Below, piece after piece: positions 19,537-28,355 of a stretch of 64,000 nt of DNA (the stretch's first letter is position 1; each line of letters begins with the position of its first letter). The notes beneath the pieces were generated by a model. The model was not told the origin of the DNA. It worked only from the letters and a program-made list of their open reading frames with translations, and made no database searches. A program made the position numbers and the translations under genes. This DNA is from Lishizhenia tianjinensis. GTDB taxonomy: Bacteria > Bacteroidota > Bacteroidia > Flavobacteriales_D > Crocinitomicaceae. Location: contig NZ_FPAS01000001.1 of the NCBI RefSeq assembly GCF_900116425.1, positions 62,001 to 126,000 on the forward strand, read 5' to 3'.

Positions 19537-21912
19537 CTAGTATTTGACTATCCTGAAAACTTTTTGGCTTTCGGTTTGACTGATTTTTATGAAATAAACT
19601 CCGGCATTGTTTGGTAACAATAACTCTTGGTTTTTTAGTGTTTCGAAGTGATGATTCTGAACAACTTTACCTGTTGCGTCTAATATTTCAATGGTCACAT
19701 TTATTAGGGTTTGTTGCGATGAAAGGAAGAGGATACCTTCAGATGGATTTGGGTATACTTGAATAGATTCAAGAGATAGTTCCTCTAACCCTATGGTTTG
19801 AATCGTGTAACACAGACTCGTATCTACACAGGAGTTGTACTCAACGATTACTGCATAGTTACCATTGTTGTTGGGTATGAAATCTTGACTGGTTGCACCA
19901 GAAACTTCGACCATTCCGTTATCACAATCTAACCATTGGTAAGTTGCATTGTTTTGGTTTGCGATTAGGGTAGGATCATTATTGGTGACGGTTAAATCAG
20001 GAACAGGATTAATGGTCAGGTCAAGTGTAACAATAGAGTCACACCCTGCAGCATTTGTTCCTGTCCAAGTGTAGGTCCCTGTTGTTGTGTAGTTTGTTCC
20101 ATTCCAATCGAATTCGTTACATGCAGAAATAACTTCAGAAGAGGACGTGGGTTGGAGTATAGTCAAATCTAAGGTAGCAGTAGAGTCACATCCTGCAGCA
20201 TTTGTACCTGTCCAAGTGTAGGTCCCCGTTGTTGTGTAGTTTGTTCCATTCCAATCAAAATCGTTACATGCAGCAATAACTTCAGAAGAGGACGTGGGTT
20301 GGAGTATAGTCAAATCTAAGGTAGCGGTAGAGTCACAGCCTACAGCATTTGTACCTGTCCAAGTGTAGGTCCCCGTTGTTGTGTAGTTTGTTCCATTCCA
20401 ATCGAAATCGTTACATGCAGCAATAACTTCTGAAGATGACGTGGGTTGGAGTATTGTCAAATCTAAGGTAGCGGTCGAGTCACATCCTACAGCATTTGTA
20501 CCTGTCCAGGTGTAGGTACCTGATGTTGTGTAATTCGTTCCGTTCCATGTATAGGTATCACATTCGGTAATGACTTCAGATGAACTACTTGGTTGAAGTA
20601 TGGTTAAATCCAAAGTTGCCGTGGAGTCACATCCCGCAGTGTTAGTTCCTGTCCAATTGTAAACACCTGTTGCAGTATAATTGGTCCCGTTCCAATCGTA
20701 GTTGTCACAGGCAGAAATAACCTCTGAAGATGTTGTGGGAGCAAGTATTGTAAGATCTAATGAAACTGTTGAATCACATCCATATTGATTACTCCCTGTC
20801 CAGTAATAAATTCCACTAGAGGTATAGGTATTACCATTCCACGTGTAATCTGAACATGAAGACATTGCAATTTCCACAGAATCGATAGGGTTCACTGTAA
20901 TTTGATGAGATATGCTATCTACACAACTTCCGTTTTCTACAATTAGTTTTACATCATATGTACCGGGTAGAGAAAAGGTGTGATTTAAAGTAGTAGAACT
21001 ACTGTATTCTGCGGTGCCATCACTTTCCATGTCCCAAGTATAAATAGAGTTTGCATCAACTACCGTAGAGGTATTTGTAAAACTGTTAGCGTCACCTAAA
21101 CATACTTGCTGCGTATAAGAAAAATCAACTAAAGGTAAATCACAAGAAAGACGGGTAAACTCTCTGCTTTCATAAAGTCCCCAAACATTGTTAGCATCTT
21201 TAAATCGGATATATAACCTATGGTTGGCATCTGTGGCTAACGATGAAATGTTTATGTTTTCTAAAAGGTTTACAGTATCTGCGGGGGTGAAATTAGTAAT
21301 GGAAATACCATTTCCTACACCAGGGTCTGTATTAAAAAAGTACTCAGCTTCAACAATTGGATAGTTCTGCGTTGCTTGTGGCGTAGGGATGACGTAAAAG
21401 GATTTCCCTTCGTAAAGTCCGTAGTTATTCAAATCATCTTTAAACCTGATGTAAATTCTATGAAACCCGCTAGAAACACCTGTTAAGTCTACGTTTAAAC
21501 TCATGTCTAGTGTATCTGTTGGAGAGAAGTTGGGGATAGGTGTTCCGTTTCCAATACCGGGATCAGTATCAATGAAGTATTCGGCTCCATCTAATTGGGC
21601 GGTTGTATTCGCATAGGGTTGACCATTTGGTATCACATAAAACTTTCGTCCTTCATATAAACCGTATTGTCCTACAGAATCTGTAAATCTAACATAGAGT
21701 GTATGGAATCCCTCAGAAAGCGATGAAATGTCTATGTTTAGGTTAATATCTACGGTGTCATTCGCAGTAAAACTAGGAATAGCAGTTCCATTTCCTATTC
21801 CTGGATCTGTATTGAAGAAGTATTCACCTCCGGTGATTTTTTGTCCCCACGAAAGCAAGGGGAGGAGGAGCAGTGCAAAAAGCAGTTGCTTGATAAATAA
21901 AAATCGTCTCAT
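19537..21912 (-). CDS. T9SS type A cargo protein with six 49-residue repeats
   Basis: A 791-aa secreted protein. The signal peptide ends LLSWGQ. Three N-terminal modules (about 25-240) share GGEYFFNTDPGIGNG-type openings and YIRFKD strands. A PKD-like domain (about 250-335) follows. Then come six 49-aa modules (about 340-630) of the form CDSTATLDLTI ... DWNGTNYTTTGTYTWTGTN. An Ig-like segment precedes a type A sorting domain starting VYPNPSEGIL. Export across the outer membrane by T9SS and surface attachment are expected; adhesion is an inference. The repeats are near identical at DNA level (see repeat entry). It lies 3 nt after the beta-helix gene, with which it is probably co-transcribed. 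Confidence 0.85.
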   Translation of the reverse strand: MRRFLFIKQLLFALLLLPLLSWGQKITGGEYFFNTDPGIGNGTAIPSFTANDTVDINLNIDISSLSEGFHTLYVRFTDSVGQYGLYEGRKFYVIPNGQPYANTTAQLDGAEYFIDTDPGIGNGTPIPNFSPTDTLDMSLNVDLTGVSSGFHRIYIRFKDDLNNYGLYEGKSFYVIPTPQATQNYPIVEAEYFFNTDPGVGNGISITNFTPADTVNLLENINISSLATDANHRLYIRFKDANNVWGLYESREFTRLSCDLPLVDFSYTQQVCLGDANSFTNTSTVVDANSIYTWDMESDGTAEYSSSTTLNHTFSLPGTYDVKLIVENGSCVDSISHQITVNPIDSVEIAMSSCSDYTWNGNTYTSSGIYYWTGSNQYGCDSTVSLDLTILAPTTSSEVISACDNYDWNGTNYTATGVYNWTGTNTAGCDSTATLDLTILQPSSSSEVITECDTYTWNGTNYTTSGTYTWTGTNAVGCDSTATLDLTILQPTSSSEVIAACNDFDWNGTNYTTTGTYTWTGTNAVGCDSTATLDLTILQPTSSSEVIAACNDFDWNGTNYTTTGTYTWTGTNAAGCDSTATLDLTILQPTSSSEVISACNEFDWNGTNYTTTGTYTWTGTNAAGCDSIVTLDLTINPVPDLTVTNNDPTLIANQNNATYQWLDCDNGMVEVSGATSQDFIPNNNGNYAVIVEYNSCVDTSLCYTIQTIGLEELSLESIQVYPNPSEGILFLSSQQTLINVTIEILDATGKVVQNHHFETLKNQELLLPNNAGVYFIKISQTESQKVFRIVKY
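20036..20900 (-). repeat. six tandem 147-bp coding repeats
   Basis: The landmark GAGTCACA (or GAATCACA) recurs at 20036, 20183, 20330, 20477, 20624 and 20771, exactly 147 bp apart, which is 49 codons. The first four units are nearly identical. The last two have diverged more, which fits homogenisation by unequal crossing over. Confidence 0.95.
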
Positions 21913-21915
21913 GGC

Positions 21916-22950
21916 CTAGTGGTTTGTGATTCCTTTGATTTCTACATTCAAAGTACCGTTTAAAGGAACACTCGCGTTTTGTATATCCATTTGGTTGACC
22001 TGTGGAATATTGGCTTCTTGGGCATACATAAAACCAGATCCTGAAATTCCACCTTCAGGCCAAGGGTGAGGTCCTCCATAAATTCCTAAATCCGTACCAT
22101 CTGTACCCGCATTTTTTACAGGAGAAGTTGCAAGGAGATTCAAGTCATCTGTATCGTCAATGTATAAGTTGGTTTCATTTACAAACAAAGGGTTAACTCC
22201 TTCAAAGTTGTTACCACCAGTATTGGTTCCTGTAAGAGTAAATTGATTGTTAGTGGCACCAAAAACTAGATTATAATTGTATGTGTTATAGTTGGAGCTG
22301 CTTTGAGGATCATAACCGTACCATATGTTATTGGTGAAAATCGTGTGTGAAGAACCAACGGAACTAATGAACATATTATTAGTGAATAAGACAGTGCTTG
22401 TTGAACTAGGATGAATGTCAACATTTTGGAATATGTTGTTTGAGAAAATACAATTATATAAGTTAGGTGTATAATAGGTTTGTATTGCCAAGCTCCAATT
22501 GTTGTAAACTTGAATATTATTATAGTTACCTGAATTAATGACTAAATTACCTTGGCATCGGGTGATTAAGATATGTGACAGTGATGAGTTTGTTACACTA
22601 TTTTGAAGGTTAAAGGTTCCGTAAAGCCCTTCAATACTCGTGCTGTCAGCATTTCCCAAACCTGCATTGTAAATAATTATATTAGCTATAGAGTGTAACG
22701 CATTTTGCTTGTCTGGATCATAACCAGCTCCTTTGAAATGTAATTGCTTATATACGTTACAAGAACCATAACTTGTTGAAGATCCTGTTAATAGTATTGT
22801 ATCTCCAGCCGCTGCTGCCGTTACAGCAACTTGTAAATCAGTGTAAACTCCTGCTGGTGCGGTTACATTGTTGTCTACCACGATGATGGCAGCAAATGCA
22901 TTCGATGCACTCAAGATGAATGCGGTTAAAATTAGATAGTAAGTTTTCAT
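21916..22950 (-). CDS. exported right-handed beta-helix-like protein
   Basis: A 344-aa protein with a signal peptide (MKTYYLILTAFILSASNAFA) followed by an Asn-rich body whose short repeating strands (NLVINSGNYNNIQVYNNWSL, NNIFQNVDIHPSSTS, NNMFISSVGSSHTIFTNNIW) fit a parallel beta-helix of the pectate-lyase/NosD type. The segment LQVAVTAAAAGDTILLTGS is the usual cap and first rung of such proteins. No catalytic residues are recognisable and there is no clear T9SS sorting domain. Its stop lies 3 nt before the start of the repeat-rich T9SS protein, suggesting one operon and a joint cell-surface role. Confidence 0.7.
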   Translation of the reverse strand: MKTYYLILTAFILSASNAFAAIIVVDNNVTAPAGVYTDLQVAVTAAAAGDTILLTGSSTSYGSCNVYKQLHFKGAGYDPDKQNALHSIANIIIYNAGLGNADSTSIEGLYGTFNLQNSVTNSSLSHILITRCQGNLVINSGNYNNIQVYNNWSLAIQTYYTPNLYNCIFSNNIFQNVDIHPSSTSTVLFTNNMFISSVGSSHTIFTNNIWYGYDPQSSSNYNTYNYNLVFGATNNQFTLTGTNTGGNNFEGVNPLFVNETNLYIDDTDDLNLLATSPVKNAGTDGTDLGIYGGPHPWPEGGISGSGFMYAQEANIPQVNQMDIQNASVPLNGTLNVEIKGITNH

Positions 22951-22995
22951 AAGTCAATTTTTCTTTCAAAGGTATTTTGACTACGAATATGAATC

Positions 22996-23015
22996 AACAC
23001 TCAATATTGAGTGTT
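22996..23015. promoter_or_regulatory. perfect 20-bp palindrome upstream of the beta-helix gene
   Basis: AACACTCAATATTGAGTGTT is a perfect inverted repeat centred 55 nt before the start at 22950. It could be an operator for a dimeric regulator or a remnant of a mobile end. It has no T-run on either side that would make a convincing terminator. Confidence 0.45.
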
Positions 23016-23091
23016 TTTTGAAAGTGGTCTATTCTTGATTGATCTTCAAACCCCGGAATTCTTTAGTTAAGTATTCTTGATTCTTTGAATT

Positions 23092-23124
23092 AAAAAAGCC
23101 CAACTCTTACAAGTCGGGCTTTAC
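23092..23124 (-). terminator. Rho-independent terminator after the ABC exporter gene
   Basis: On the minus strand AAAGCCCGACT pairs with AGTTGGGCTTT (one G-T pair) and is followed by TTTT. It begins 20 nt past the stop of the ABC transporter gene. Confidence 0.8.
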
Positions 23125-23143
23125 ATATTTTATGGTATTGCGC

Positions 23144-24964
23144 TTAGTTCAACTGAAGTTGACTCAAATTCGCGTACACCCCATTTTCAATTTGAACTAA
23201 TTCGTTGTGTGTACCTTGTTCAACTACTTTACCGTGTTCTAATACCAAAATTTTATCTGCATTTCTGATGGTAGACAAACGGTGAGCGATAACAATAGAG
23301 GTTCTTCCTTCCATTAAATTCTCCAAAGCTTCTTGTACCAATCTTTCAGATTCAGAATCTAAAGCAGATGTTGCTTCATCCAATATTAATATTCTAGGGT
23401 TCTTCAACAAGGCACGCGCAATGGCGATACGTTGTTTTTGTCCACCAGAAAGTTGTATTCCTCTATCTCCAACTTCTGTGTCTAATCCTTGAGGGAAGTC
23501 TTTGATAAATACCCAAGCATTGGCTTTTTTAGTTGCTTCGATAATTTCTTCTTCGCTCGCATTTACATTACCGAACTTAATGTTTTCTCTAATGGTTCCA
23601 GCAAATAAGATTACCTCCTGTGGAACAATGGCCATTTGAGAACGCAAATGTTCAACTGAAATATCTTCCACTTTGTTGCCGTCATAAGCAATAGAACCAC
23701 TGTCTATGTCGTAGTAATTGAATAGAAGAGAGGCTATGGTAGATTTACCGGCACCGGAACTACCTACCAAGGCTATGGTTTGGTTTTTCTTTGCTTCAAA
23801 AGAAATACCCTTTAATACTTCTATATCCTTACGCTGAGGGTAGGCAAAGTTTACATTCTCAAAGCTGATGTTTCCTTCCAACGTAGGCTGCAAGCTTCCT
23901 TGTTTCACCTCAAACTCAGTTTTTTCAGAAATGATATTCATCAAGTTTTCAACGGCTCCAATAGACTTTTGTATCCCTGCATATAAATCTGGTATACTTC
24001 CGAAAGAGGCTCCCATCATTATCGTAAACATAATGAAAGAGAAGAATTGTTGCGATGAAATTTCAGGGTCTGGACCTTGGGTCATTTTTATTCCTTGCCA
24101 AATAATAAAGACGATGGCACTGGTCATAAAGAAGATCATGAATGAAACGAAAACACCTCTCCATAATCCACTTTTCACATTTAAGTTTCTAATTTCTTCT
24201 GTTGCCTTTTTGTACTTATTTAAGGTAAAGATTTCGTGGGTGAAAGATTTAATGTTGGTAATCCCCATCAAAGCTTCTTCTACTATAGAGTTACTTTCGG
24301 CATTAAAGTCTTGCGCGTTTTTAGATAACTTACGAATAAATCTACCGAAGAACACGGCAATGATTGCAATCACTGGAACTGTAGATAACATAATCAAAGC
24401 TAATTTCCATGATGTCAATACCAAGAAAAGCACTGAACCAACTACCGTAATGATTTGTCTGAAAAATTCAGCGATGGTGGTTCTTAAGGTTTCTTGTACT
24501 TGTGTGATGTCATTCGATACTCTACTGGTTAATTCTCCTACCTTATTCTGGTTGAAGAAATCCATGGGCATGTAAATCAATTTTGAGAAAGCGTCGTTAC
24601 GAATGTCTCTTAAGGTGTTTTCTGTTACATTGGTGAAAAGTACAACCCTAAAGAAAGAGAAAACCGACATAGCTCCAAATAATACAAGTAGCAATAGGGC
24701 AACATCATTGACGTTATCTAAATTAATAAGACTCACCGTATCGGCCATATTGGTGGGTGTTTCAGTAGATTCACCACCTAATAATTGCCCCATTAGATAT
24801 GGGAAAGCAAGGCCTGATAAAGAAGAAAGTACCAAGCAAATCCATCCAATTGCAAAAACAAAAGAGTAGGGCTTCAAATAAGAGAAGATTCCTTTTGCTT
24901 TTTGTACAGATTCTTTACTTAATTTTACTTTTTCGCGCTTGCCTTTCTTTCTTGGTCCTAACAT
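23144..24964 (-). CDS. ABC exporter, fused permease and ATPase (MsbA/LmrA type)
   Basis: A 606-aa half-transporter that works as a homodimer or heterodimer in the inner membrane. The membrane domain (about 35-330) has six helices. The nucleotide-binding domain (about 365-600) shows Walker A ALVGSSGAGKST, Q-loop VPQEVILFAGT, signature LSGGQKQR, Walker B ILILDEATSALDSES and the switch His in IAHRLST. Lipid A, peptide or drug export are all possible for this class. An approximate TAnnTTTG box lies 18 nt upstream. The gene is divergent from rpmH and has its own terminator. Confidence 0.93.
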   Translation of the reverse strand: MLGPRKKGKREKVKLSKESVQKAKGIFSYLKPYSFVFAIGWICLVLSSLSGLAFPYLMGQLLGGESTETPTNMADTVSLINLDNVNDVALLLLVLFGAMSVFSFFRVVLFTNVTENTLRDIRNDAFSKLIYMPMDFFNQNKVGELTSRVSNDITQVQETLRTTIAEFFRQIITVVGSVLFLVLTSWKLALIMLSTVPVIAIIAVFFGRFIRKLSKNAQDFNAESNSIVEEALMGITNIKSFTHEIFTLNKYKKATEEIRNLNVKSGLWRGVFVSFMIFFMTSAIVFIIWQGIKMTQGPDPEISSQQFFSFIMFTIMMGASFGSIPDLYAGIQKSIGAVENLMNIISEKTEFEVKQGSLQPTLEGNISFENVNFAYPQRKDIEVLKGISFEAKKNQTIALVGSSGAGKSTIASLLFNYYDIDSGSIAYDGNKVEDISVEHLRSQMAIVPQEVILFAGTIRENIKFGNVNASEEEIIEATKKANAWVFIKDFPQGLDTEVGDRGIQLSGGQKQRIAIARALLKNPRILILDEATSALDSESERLVQEALENLMEGRTSIVIAHRLSTIRNADKILVLEHGKVVEQGTHNELVQIENGVYANLSQLQLN

Positions 24965-24982
24965 TTACGTGCTATTTTCGGA

Positions 24983-24990
24983 CAAAAGTA
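24983..24990 (-). promoter_or_regulatory. candidate -7 box of the ABC exporter gene
   Basis: The minus strand reads TACTTTTG, matching TAnnTTTG, 19 nt before the start codon. No convincing -33 element was found. Confidence 0.35.
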
Positions 24991-25040
24991 ACGCTTGCGT
25001 AGAATAAGTTGTTCATTTTTAAATAAATTTGTGCAAGTAT

Positions 25041-25070
25041 TTTGCGTAAAAGAAAATTTATATATCTTTG
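25041..25070 (+). promoter_or_regulatory. Bacteroidota-type promoter of rpmH
   Basis: TTTG at 25041-25044 and TATCTTTG at 25063-25070 are separated by 18 nt, which fits the -33/-7 consensus of the phylum closely. Transcription would start about 50 nt before the rpmH ATG. Confidence 0.6.
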
Positions 25071-25126
25071 CAACCCTGAAACAGAGGAAACAGATATAGA
25101 ATAAAAATACTTAATAATAGAAAGTC

Positions 25127-25288
25127 ATGAGTAAAAGAACGTTCCAACCGTCACAAAGAAAGAGAAGAAACAAGCACGGTTTCCGTAGCAGAATGGCGAC
25201 TAAAAATGGTCGTAAAGTATTAGCTGCTCGTAGAAGAAAAGGTAGAAAAAGCCTTACTGTATCAGATAACAAATTAGCGAAGAGATAA
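25127..25288 (+). CDS. rpmH: 50S ribosomal protein L34
   Basis: A 53-aa, very basic protein beginning [20 protein letters not shown], followed by the L34 signature [20 protein letters not shown]. It is a structural protein of the large ribosomal subunit contacting 23S rRNA. The C-terminus ([13 protein letters not shown]) is longer than in the 46-aa E. coli protein, as is common in Bacteroidota. The gene has its own promoter and a perfect palindromic terminator. rnpA and dnaA are not next to it, unlike in many bacteria. Confidence 0.97.
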   Translation: MSKRTFQPSQRKRRNKHGFRSRMATKNGRKVLAARRRKGRKSLTVSDNKLAKR

Positions 25289-25309
25289 TCTTAGCAATCT
25301 ATAATATTC

Positions 25310-25337
25310 AAGCCCGACGAATTCGTCGGGCTTTTTT
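25310..25337 (+). terminator. perfect-palindrome terminator of rpmH
   Basis: AAGCCCGACGAA is followed directly by its reverse complement TTCGTCGGGCTT and then a T-run to 25337. It begins 21 nt after the rpmH stop. The poly-T is clear on the plus strand only. Confidence 0.9.
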
Positions 25338-25528
25338 TATGTCTATAAGTTTGGGTTGAATCTCTTGGATAAACGGAAGGAAAGTATGGAGCAAGAGTAG
25401 GGAGAATTGACGAAGTGGAGTTGAGAGGGGGAGTTAAGAGCTCGATAGATTTTTAGATGGTTAACTATCCTTGAATCCTTCAAATCTTTGAATTGTTGAA
25501 TCCTTGAATTGTTGAATATATAATGTTC

Positions 25529-25564
25529 GGCCTTCGAGACTTCTCGTTCCTCGAACCTCAGGTC
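25529..25564 (-). repeat. 36-nt REP-like unit A
   Basis: The plus strand reads GGCCTTCGAGACT ... ACCTCAGGTC. In reverse complement the outer arms GGCCT/AGGCC (here degenerate as GACCT) and GAG/CTC can pair with a 2-nt GA bulge. Same length and arms as six other copies in this window. Confidence 0.8.
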
Positions 25565-25686
25565 TCAGATCTTAGATGGAAACTAGACAGCTAGATTTCT
25601 AGATACCTAGAAGAAGAATTATTTAAAGAATTTTTCAAATCCTTCAAATCCTTCAAATCTTTGAATTGTTGAATTGTATGATGTTC

Positions 25687-25722
25687 GGCCTTCGAGACTT
25701 CTTGTTCCTCGAACCTCAGGCC
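25687..25722 (-). repeat. 36-nt REP-like unit B
   Basis: The plus strand reads GGCCTTCGAGACT, then a 13-nt variable core, then ACCTCAGGCC. Outer arms are intact; the variable core is only partly self-complementary (TTC ... GAA). It lies 158 bp from unit A in the same orientation. Confidence 0.8.
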
Positions 25723-25813
25723 TCAGAACTTTCATAGAAGCAAGACAGTTGGATTTCTAGATACCTAAAGTTTGAATAGAGTAAGTAGCTTTTCAAATAA
25801 TCAAATCATTGAA

Positions 25814-25847
25814 CAAAAAAAAGGCCTCCCCGAAGAGAAGCCTTTTT
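25814..25847 (-). terminator. terminator of the T9SS type B protein gene
   Basis: On the minus strand GGCTTCTC-TTCG-GGGAGGCC forms an 8-bp stem (with G-T pairs) closed by a TTCG tetraloop, flanked by AAAAA and a run of eight T. It sits 20 nt past the stop at 25867. Confidence 0.88.
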
Positions 25848-25866
25848 CCAATTATGTTTAGTCGTC

Positions 25867-27894
25867 TTATTTTCTCACTAACTGTAAGAAACCTTGACCT
25901 TCTGCATTCTTGTCTTCTGATGTTCCTTCTAAGTAGAAGTAGTAGAAGTAAGTTCCTTCTGCTGCATCAGTACCGCTTTTGTTTGTACCGTCCCAAGCTG
26001 GCATTGTTTGTTGAGATGGTAATAAAGAAGCGTCGTATTCTTCTGTATGATCATACATAACATTACCCCATCTGTTTGTAATTACTAAACGAATTGTAGA
26101 GTAATTTGAAGCAGTGATGAAAGTAAACATTTCGTTCTTACCATCATCTCCAGGTGTAAATACGTTTGGCATTGTAGCATTTGGCTCAGGGTAAATACAG
26201 CTTCCATCATCAGTTACAGCTAAATCACTGTAGTTTAATGCAGCAGGGTCTGTACAACCACAAGGTAATACTGTAACTTCCACCGTTGCCGTATCAGAAC
26301 AGTTGTCAGATTGACGAGCAATCAAAGTAACTGTAGTTGAAGCATTGAAAGTTTCTGTTTGTGCCGAGTTGTCAGAAACATCGTAAGAGTTTCCATTTCC
26401 AAAATCCCAAGTATATCCGATGTCTGCATTTGTAGATTCATTTGTAAATACAATCTCCAAAGGAACACAGCCTTCCGTTTGGTTTGGTGTAATTACAGCT
26501 GTAGGTGCATTTAATGCTTCAATGTAAGCACTATCCGTCGCTTTACAAGCGTCATCTTCTATCGTAAAGTAGTACCATCCTGGTCCTAAGTTACCCCATG
26601 CTGATCCATCGATACCATTTGGCGAGTTAGGTCCTGGTCCAGACCAGTTCAAATCTTCTGTTCCAACTTCTCCACTGTAGTATGCAGAAACGTAACCATC
26701 TTGAGAACACCCTGAAGTGTTTCCGATTTGAATAGAGTCAACTTGTAAGTTCTGGTGAACAATTAAAAGTGTACTGTCATACCTTTGGTATCCACAACCA
26801 TCTGTAATTTCAACATAGTACAATAGGGTGTCATAAGTGTTTCCTCCCGTTGGTAAAGCCGTAGGTTGCGTTGTAGACGGAACTTGAGGCCAGAATACGT
26901 TGTAAGGAGCAACTCCGTTTGCAAAGTTTGTCACAGATACTTCTGGGTTTGTTGTTGGACAATCAGAGTAAACCGTATCCACCAAGTTGTAAGTCATTGC
27001 ATCTGGGTGAACGTAGATAGAAATAGTATCAGAAGTACAGTGGTAAACACCTAAGGTATCGTACACATCTACTACGAAATTAGAATCTTGTGTAATAACT
27101 GCTTCAAAAGATACAACGTTACCTAAAGCACCTGTGTTAAAGTTAGATGAAGGTCCTGTTCCATACCACCATTCTAAATCTGTTGTAACCCCACAAGGAG
27201 CACCTGTTGCGTTAATAATGATGTTGTCTAACCCCCAGTTGTCATTCGCTGAACTTGAAGATTGTTCTTGTATCCATCTAAATCTTGTATTTGTACTCAA
27301 TGCGTTAATTGGAATTGGAATAGTATAAGTATCCCAAGACGTAAACTGAGTAATGTTTCCCGGAGGTAAAACTCCTCCTGATGTGTTTGGGTTTTGTGGT
27401 AAAATCTGTCCAGAAGGGGAGAAGTAACAAACTGGTTGGAATGGTCCACCATTTACAGAATACTGTAATTCAACCCCCTCATCACCTTCATCAGGTCCTT
27501 CACATGGAGCTGGCTGACTCTGAATAGAGAAAACCATATCAAAGATGATAAATCCACCACAAGATACGTCAAATCCAGCTGTTGTAATTCCTGGTGTTGT
27601 ACCACTTGATGCCGTTGATGCCCAGTAATACGGTGTTGCATCTAAACTTTGTCCACAAGGCTCAGAGAAACTAGTTCCTCCTGCTGCCTGCCAAGCTGGA
27701 GGCATAGCCGAGTTGTTAAAGTTAAAGGCCTGGTTACCATTTACCAAGTTGGCAAAGGCAAATATTTCTACTGTATCTCCAATACAAACTGTTGAGTCAT
27801 CTGGATAAACAACCGCCGAACAATAGTTACTTTGAGCAAAAGATCCCAAAGCAGCAGTTGCCGAGGCTAAGAGTGATAATAATACTTTTTTCAT
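25867..27894 (-). CDS. T9SS type B (gliding-motility-associated C-terminal) secreted protein
   Basis: A 675-aa exported protein (signal ending LGSFAQ). The N-terminal region is reminiscent of reelin/CUB-like secreted domains (NNWGLDNIIINATG at about 220-235). Several Ig/PKD-like segments follow, including a PKD domain around 465-545 (YTWDFGNGNS). Next is the short cysteine motif GCTDPAALNYSDLAVTDDGS common in Bacteroidota surface proteins. The C-terminal type B sorting domain starts at MPNVFTPGDDGKNEMFTF and contains NRWGNVMYDH. Surface delivery by T9SS is expected; the ligand is unknown. It follows the small secreted protein at 28355 by 11 nt, in one transcription unit. Confidence 0.85.
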   Translation of the reverse strand: MKKVLLSLLASATAALGSFAQSNYCSAVVYPDDSTVCIGDTVEIFAFANLVNGNQAFNFNNSAMPPAWQAAGGTSFSEPCGQSLDATPYYWASTASSGTTPGITTAGFDVSCGGFIIFDMVFSIQSQPAPCEGPDEGDEGVELQYSVNGGPFQPVCYFSPSGQILPQNPNTSGGVLPPGNITQFTSWDTYTIPIPINALSTNTRFRWIQEQSSSSANDNWGLDNIIINATGAPCGVTTDLEWWYGTGPSSNFNTGALGNVVSFEAVITQDSNFVVDVYDTLGVYHCTSDTISIYVHPDAMTYNLVDTVYSDCPTTNPEVSVTNFANGVAPYNVFWPQVPSTTQPTALPTGGNTYDTLLYYVEITDGCGYQRYDSTLLIVHQNLQVDSIQIGNTSGCSQDGYVSAYYSGEVGTEDLNWSGPGPNSPNGIDGSAWGNLGPGWYYFTIEDDACKATDSAYIEALNAPTAVITPNQTEGCVPLEIVFTNESTNADIGYTWDFGNGNSYDVSDNSAQTETFNASTTVTLIARQSDNCSDTATVEVTVLPCGCTDPAALNYSDLAVTDDGSCIYPEPNATMPNVFTPGDDGKNEMFTFITASNYSTIRLVITNRWGNVMYDHTEEYDASLLPSQQTMPAWDGTNKSGTDAAEGTYFYYFYLEGTSEDKNAEGQGFLQLVRK

Positions 27895-27905
27895 CGTAGT
27901 ACTTA

Positions 27906-28355
27906 TTATTTAATTTCAATAAACATGATTTGAACACCTTCGAATGTCCATCCTCCTTCTAAGTTAGGATTTGCTACAATACGAGAAGTACCTCTTGTTT
28001 CGAAGTTACAATCTCCAGTAATCGTTTCTCCTGCACCTATAGTAAGTGTAGTTTTAAATTCACTGTCGTAGTCACATCCTGAACATCCTTCTACGTAGCT
28101 TAAAGCGATACCGAAGTCAACCGTTTTTTCCACGTTTGTAGTGTTTTCTATTTTAACAAAAATGTAAACCAAAGGTTTTTGTCCTTCAAAGACCATACAT
28201 TCTTGCTTAGCAACAGAAAACTTAACGCCGTCTTGTTCTTCAATTTGAACAAACTCCGTAGTTAACTCACTGTCGTTGATTTGGTTTTGGGCAAATGACA
28301 CTTGTGAAATCAGCATTGCTGACAAAAAGGTCAAACCTAAAAGAAGCTTTTTCAT
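27906..28355 (-). CDS. small secreted protein, unknown function
   Basis: A 149-aa protein with a clear signal peptide (MKKLLLGLTFLSAMLISQVSFAQ). The mature part is beta-rich with a cysteine pair in GCSGCDYDSE (about 92-101) and two further cysteines, which may form disulphides. I recognise no domain. It is the first gene of a two-gene unit with the type B T9SS protein, 11 nt apart, so a shared surface role is a reasonable inference. Confidence 0.7.
   Translation of the reverse strand: MKKLLLGLTFLSAMLISQVSFAQNQINDSELTTEFVQIEEQDGVKFSVAKQECMVFEGQKPLVYIFVKIENTTNVEKTVDFGIALSYVEGCSGCDYDSEFKTTLTIGAGETITGDCNFETRGTSRIVANPNLEGGWTFEGVQIMFIEIK

Larger units (their letters stand above)
25338..25813. repeat. 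intergenic region with a 158-bp direct duplication and two REP-like units
   Basis: There is no gene here. Two copies of a composite block lie 158 bp apart. Each has a run of TTGAATNN/TTCAAATC micro-repeats (25473-25518 and 25627-25675), then a 36-nt REP-like unit (25529-25564 and 25687-25722), then a similar tail ending in TTTCTAGATACCTA (near 25600 and 25765). The second copy has drifted by point changes. Confidence 0.85.

Noticed and set aside
20036-20900. Regular repeats that could suggest a CRISPR array
   Set aside because: The 147-bp period is in frame with a secreted protein, the units are contiguous coding sequence and there are no unique spacers.
23868-24575. A 235-codon plus-strand frame
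   Set aside because: It is antisense to the conserved ABC exporter gene and has no domain or start signal; long shadow frames are expected opposite such genes.
25867-26060. Plus-strand frame MNKKKASPKRSLFPIMF near 25809-26060
   Set aside because: It overlaps a terminator and the conserved sorting domain of the T9SS type B protein on the other strand.
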